From Vitis vinifera (taxonomy: Eukaryota > Streptophyta > Magnoliopsida > Vitales > Vitaceae): a stretch of 64,000 nucleotides of DNA. Shown piece by piece: positions 60,718-64,000 of the stretch. The DNA lies in NCBI RefSeq assembly GCF_030704535.1, contig NC_081812.1, positions 16,031,001-16,095,000 of the forward strand, in the 5' to 3' direction. Under the pieces are notes generated by a model. The model saw only the letters and a list, made by a program, of their open reading frames with translations. It had not been told where the DNA came from and searched no databases. The position numbers and the translations under genes were made by a program. Positions within the stretch are counted from its first letter, which is position 1. Every line of letters starts with the position of its first letter.

Positions 60718-61130
60718 CTTGAAGATGATACCCGCGAATGAAACGCTAAAATTTTATCTTTTCTTCACAAGAAACATCATTCCCCAATTTATTCCGTAAG
60801 CGTGACAAGACAATGACACAACAATAAAAAAAAAACCTCTCTAATCGATCGATCTTCTGCATCAAGCAAATCAATATCTAAGTTGAGGATCGAACGAAAC
60901 CTAGGGTTATTTCCCTTTCTTGAAATTTCTCGCAATTCAGATTCCACAGATTTCAACCAAAACAGTCCAAATCTCAGGCAGAAGTCAAATAGCCAAGAAA
61001 TACAGAAATGGGAAAAAAACCCTAATTGGTGGAGAAAATTTACCGCTCCCACAGAGAGACAAAGTGGGGAGGACGAGGGTGAATGTAGGTCGAGGGCTTT
61101 TAAGCTATCCTGGAGGATCCGAACGGTCAA
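60718..61130 (-). promoter_or_regulatory. 5' UTR region of the RING ligase with a probable leader intron
   Basis: The minus strand has a donor-like GAGCG|GTAAATTTTC near 61042-61052 and a T-rich stretch with TTTTAG near 60750, consistent with a leader intron, common in such genes. No coding sequence is inside. Confidence 0.4.
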
Positions 61131-61257
61131 AACGCGCCGTTTGTTATGCTTGGAGACATAATGACAATAACGTGAGTTGGGTAACGGCGTTGGGCTACAG
61201 GCTTCAGCCAGCGTTATATTCACGAACGATGTGAAAATGTGAATACAATATCTCATT

Positions 61258-62017
61258 TAATATAAATAAATAAAATTCCTATTTAGTATATTCTAAATTC
61301 TAATATAATTGTATTAGAATATTTATTCTAATTTAATTTATATTTATTCTAATATAAATTATAATCTTTAAAACAAAGCAGGGTGAGTATGGAAATCAAG
61401 CTTTCCCCAACCACATTTCTATTTTAGTGCAAAGTTTGAAGATAATATTTCAAAAACCAAAAAGATAATTTACTAAAAATATCATTTTTCATAAATAAAT
61501 AAAAAAATTGATTTAATGAACATTTTCACCCAATAAGAATTAAAGTAAATTTATATGATTTATTTACATTTTCGTATTAAAAATATTTCGCTAAAACACA
61601 TTGATTGAATTTGAATTACATGATAATAAAAATCGGGTTAAAATGAATTTATTAACACCGCACATGGTTTGTTTTTTATTTTTAAAATAATTTTCTATGT
61701 ATATAAAAGTAGAGCATTTTATATAGTATAATTTTACCTTTATGTCCTTAATAATTAATTTTTAAAAGTTTTAAAATTTCAAATAATAAAGAAAAAATTT
61801 TACCTTAATTTTTAACATAGATTTTAAAACTATCGAAACGTAAATGTTATAATTATATCTAGCTGTTGAATATAAGAAAACATTAAAGAGCAAATTGAGA
61901 ATGAAAAAGAATTCTAATAATAACCAGGTATAATACTGAGGTACCCTTTTTTTCTCCAGTACACTAATACAATACAATGCGATACACTATAGCCTAACCT
62001 CGGGTGATAGCCCCATC
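61258..62017. other. AT-rich spacer
   Basis: Strongly AT-rich, with no gene and no clear repeat family. Confidence 0.5.
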
Positions 62018-62159
62018 TAGAAAAGGCCAGGAAGAATGAAAAAACTCATGCCAAAAATTGAAAATTCTAACTCCCCACTGAGGCAACTTGGAGTTCTATG
62101 GAAGCCATTAGCACCATGTGCAATCTTCTGAAATTGCTGCTTCTGAGCATGCCATTTAT
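62018..62159 (-). CDS. Possible terminal exon of a gene running off the right edge
   Basis: The minus strand shows a good acceptor (CTGCTTTTGTAG) followed by an open stretch starting DKWHAQKQQFQKIAHGANGF and TPSCLSGE, continuing to a stop at about 62018. The composition differs from the surrounding AT-rich DNA. I do not recognise the protein. Upstream exons would lie at higher coordinates, and the stretch to the window end contains a LINE tail but no clear exon. It could also be chance. Confidence 0.3.
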
Positions 62160-63089
62160 CCTACAAAAGCAGATGCTTAGTTGTTAATCCTCCAAGTGTT
62201 GATGTATATCCACTAAAACACATAACAACCAACAATGACACAATTGGAATTTGATCAAGTCGTCCTCGATAATAGAGAGCAGCAGAACAATTAAGAGTGC
62301 GTTTGATAGTAATTATAAAAAGTGTTTCTAACATATTTAATATTTAAAGGATAAAAATTTTCAAGCTTTATAAAAGCTAAAAATACTTCCTAAAATCACT
62401 ACCAAATGCACTCTAAATTGCTTAATTGTCTAGGTTTGGTTTAATATTTGTGGTCATGCAGAACAAATCCATGCTAGGGTCTCAAACTCACAATTGGTTC
62501 TATGTTTGTTTTCCTGAGAAAAATTCTGCATATTAGTCATCATAGCTGTTTTTTAATGATGGGAATCCTTTAATGCTCCTAATATGCATACATCAATAAA
62601 ATCAGAATGAAAACTTATTAGTAGACCTGACCTAACCCCTGCACAACATGTCTCAAAATTCTATCAGAAAGTGGTTTCTGGCAATGCTGCTACTTTAAAT
62701 TTATGCAAGTAACGAAAATCCCAAGTCATACTTTACAAGTTTCAATCATGACATTCATGGAAATAACAGAACTAAGGATCTGTTTGGGGGTTCTTTTCTT
62801 TCCTTTTTATTTCTTGTTTCCATTTTGACAAAAAAAGAAAAGAAAAAGGAAACTACAAATTTATTAAGAAACATGCTACTGTTATTTCAGATATTTGTTA
62901 GGATTTGCAAAAGAAAAAGTGAAAATTTTAAGACACAAATTTGATACTTTCTAAAAACAGCAGTTAGCCACTAAGTAAGAGTGATGATAGCGTGATGATA
63001 GCAAGATTCACAAAGTAACATGGGAGGTGCAGCCTTTAACCACTCCTAATATAGAAATCAAAATTTCAAAGTATTGACAACAAAAAAGT
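62160..63089. other. Region without a recognised gene
   Basis: No coding evidence. If the terminal exon at 62018-62159 is real, this is its preceding intron. Confidence 0.4.
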
Positions 63090-63278
63090 ATTGGAGAGGC
63101 ACGTCTATCCCTTATAGGGTTCCTGGAGTGGTTAGCATCCAATTAAGGGGTGGTAAAGCTCTGTTGGTTTTCTCTTTGTTTGGAGAGGTGTTAGTTGTTT
63201 TGTATACCCCCTGTATGCTTTGTAGCTCTTCGCCTCTGTTTTAATACATTTTGCTTTACTTAATTAAAAAAAAAAAAT
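63090..63278 (+). mobile_element. 5'-truncated LINE tail with poly(A)
   Basis: Contains ttttgtataccccctgtatg, cctctgttttaatacattt and tgctttacttaatt followed by a run of A at 63267-63278, the standard 3' end of plant L1-type LINEs. Only the non-coding tail remains. Confidence 0.85.
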
Positions 63279-64000
63279 AGGCATAAAAACAAAATACAAA
63301 TTAACCCATTTGGTTTCTTTTAAAAACCTCACTAAGTATCTCAAGCAAAGAAGTAGATCTCCTAAACGAGCTCTGAGAAGTCCAATTCAAATGTAAGAGT
63401 AAAGACAGAAAAATGTTGCCAAAGAATTGTCTGACTATCCTACTTGCAACGGCAGCCTTACAAAGGAAAAAGAACTCAAAACAGCATCTTTGCAGAAAAA
63501 ATTGTTTACCACCAAAGCATACAAATAAGGAATCATCAGTCCTATCATCTTCACTCATGGAAGCACTATGACAAGCATGTAATGTATCAGAATGGATTTT
63601 GATAGTCTACCACACAGTTCGGGAAGCTCAATCATCTTCCTTACAAAAGCAAGACTCATGATGTACATTCACACTGGTTCATAATCACAAGACACAAAAC
63701 ATCTTAAGTGCACATAATCCAATTGAATGTGCTTCCATATTTTCCCAGTCCTCTTTAGCGAAGAGAGCCTAATACAAAAAATATACTGTTTTAATGTAGT
63801 TCAGCCATTTGAAGTGCTTGGACCTTCTAAGTACTGCCAAAATGACTGATCTTGTTACAAAGGAATACTAGCAATGACTACTCAGAATCGACAAAATTTA
63901 GCATCAGAATGAATACAAACAACAGTACCTGAGAAGACTTAAAACTGTGAATTGCTTAGAAATGTAACCATGCATCTGGAACTTTGGAACAACTTATCCA
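63279..64000. other. Right edge, no gene recognised
   Basis: An open minus-strand frame at 63301-63558 has no family features. Minus-strand tttaagtcttctcag|gtactg near 63930 could be an exon end, but nothing confirms it. Confidence 0.35.

Noticed and set aside
63301-63558. 85-codon minus-strand frame
   Set aside because: Cys/Phe-rich translation of AT-rich DNA with no motif and no splice or codon support.

Overview
This is a 64 kb piece of a dicot nuclear chromosome, AT-rich with GT-AG introns, many simple repeats and old transposable elements. Grapevine (Vitis) is my best guess, from the general feel of the repeats and the LAC17-like laccase array. That is inference, not something the sequence proves. 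All recognisable host protein genes lie on the minus strand.

Layout: (1) 1-3771, a DHHC protein S-acyltransferase of the PAT15/PAT16 type, cut by the left window edge. (2) 4749-6418, two relic exons of an old laccase pseudogene. (3) 6419-20347, a decayed ~13.9 kb Ty3/Gypsy element of the Tat lineage in minus orientation. It carries an antisense accessory ORF region, a 3' minisatellite and three nested LTR-type insertions. (4) 20348-26520, retroelement debris, a LINE tail and an orphan 5' end that looks like a leucine-rich-repeat receptor kinase. (5) 26521-44359, four complete six-exon laccase genes in tandem (called Lac-A to Lac-D here), separated by AT-rich spacers rich in short MITE-like repeats. 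(6) 48871-50196, an intronless PCS1-like aspartic protease. (7) 53977-54465, a small two-exon plastid-type DnaJ-like zinc-finger protein. (8) 55300-57710, a LINE relic between two direct repeats. (9) 59620-60717, an intronless RING E3 ligase of the RDUF (zinc ribbon + RING + DUF1117) type. (10) 62018-64000, a possible terminal exon of a gene that runs off the right edge, plus a LINE tail.

The laccases are the main functional theme. They are secreted multicopper oxidases similar to Arabidopsis LAC17, expected to oxidise monolignols in the cell wall. Lac-A, B and C share promoter blocks and a miR397-type complementary site in exon 5. Lac-D is diverged and has lost most pairing over the miRNA seed, so it may escape miR397 control. 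Lac-A is a mosaic: its middle is almost identical to Lac-C, introns included, while its last intron matches Lac-B, which points to gene conversion. I did not see a wholly unknown system. The most unusual points are the miRNA-site difference inside the cluster, the conversion tract, and the Tat element whose two ends sit in unrelated DNA.
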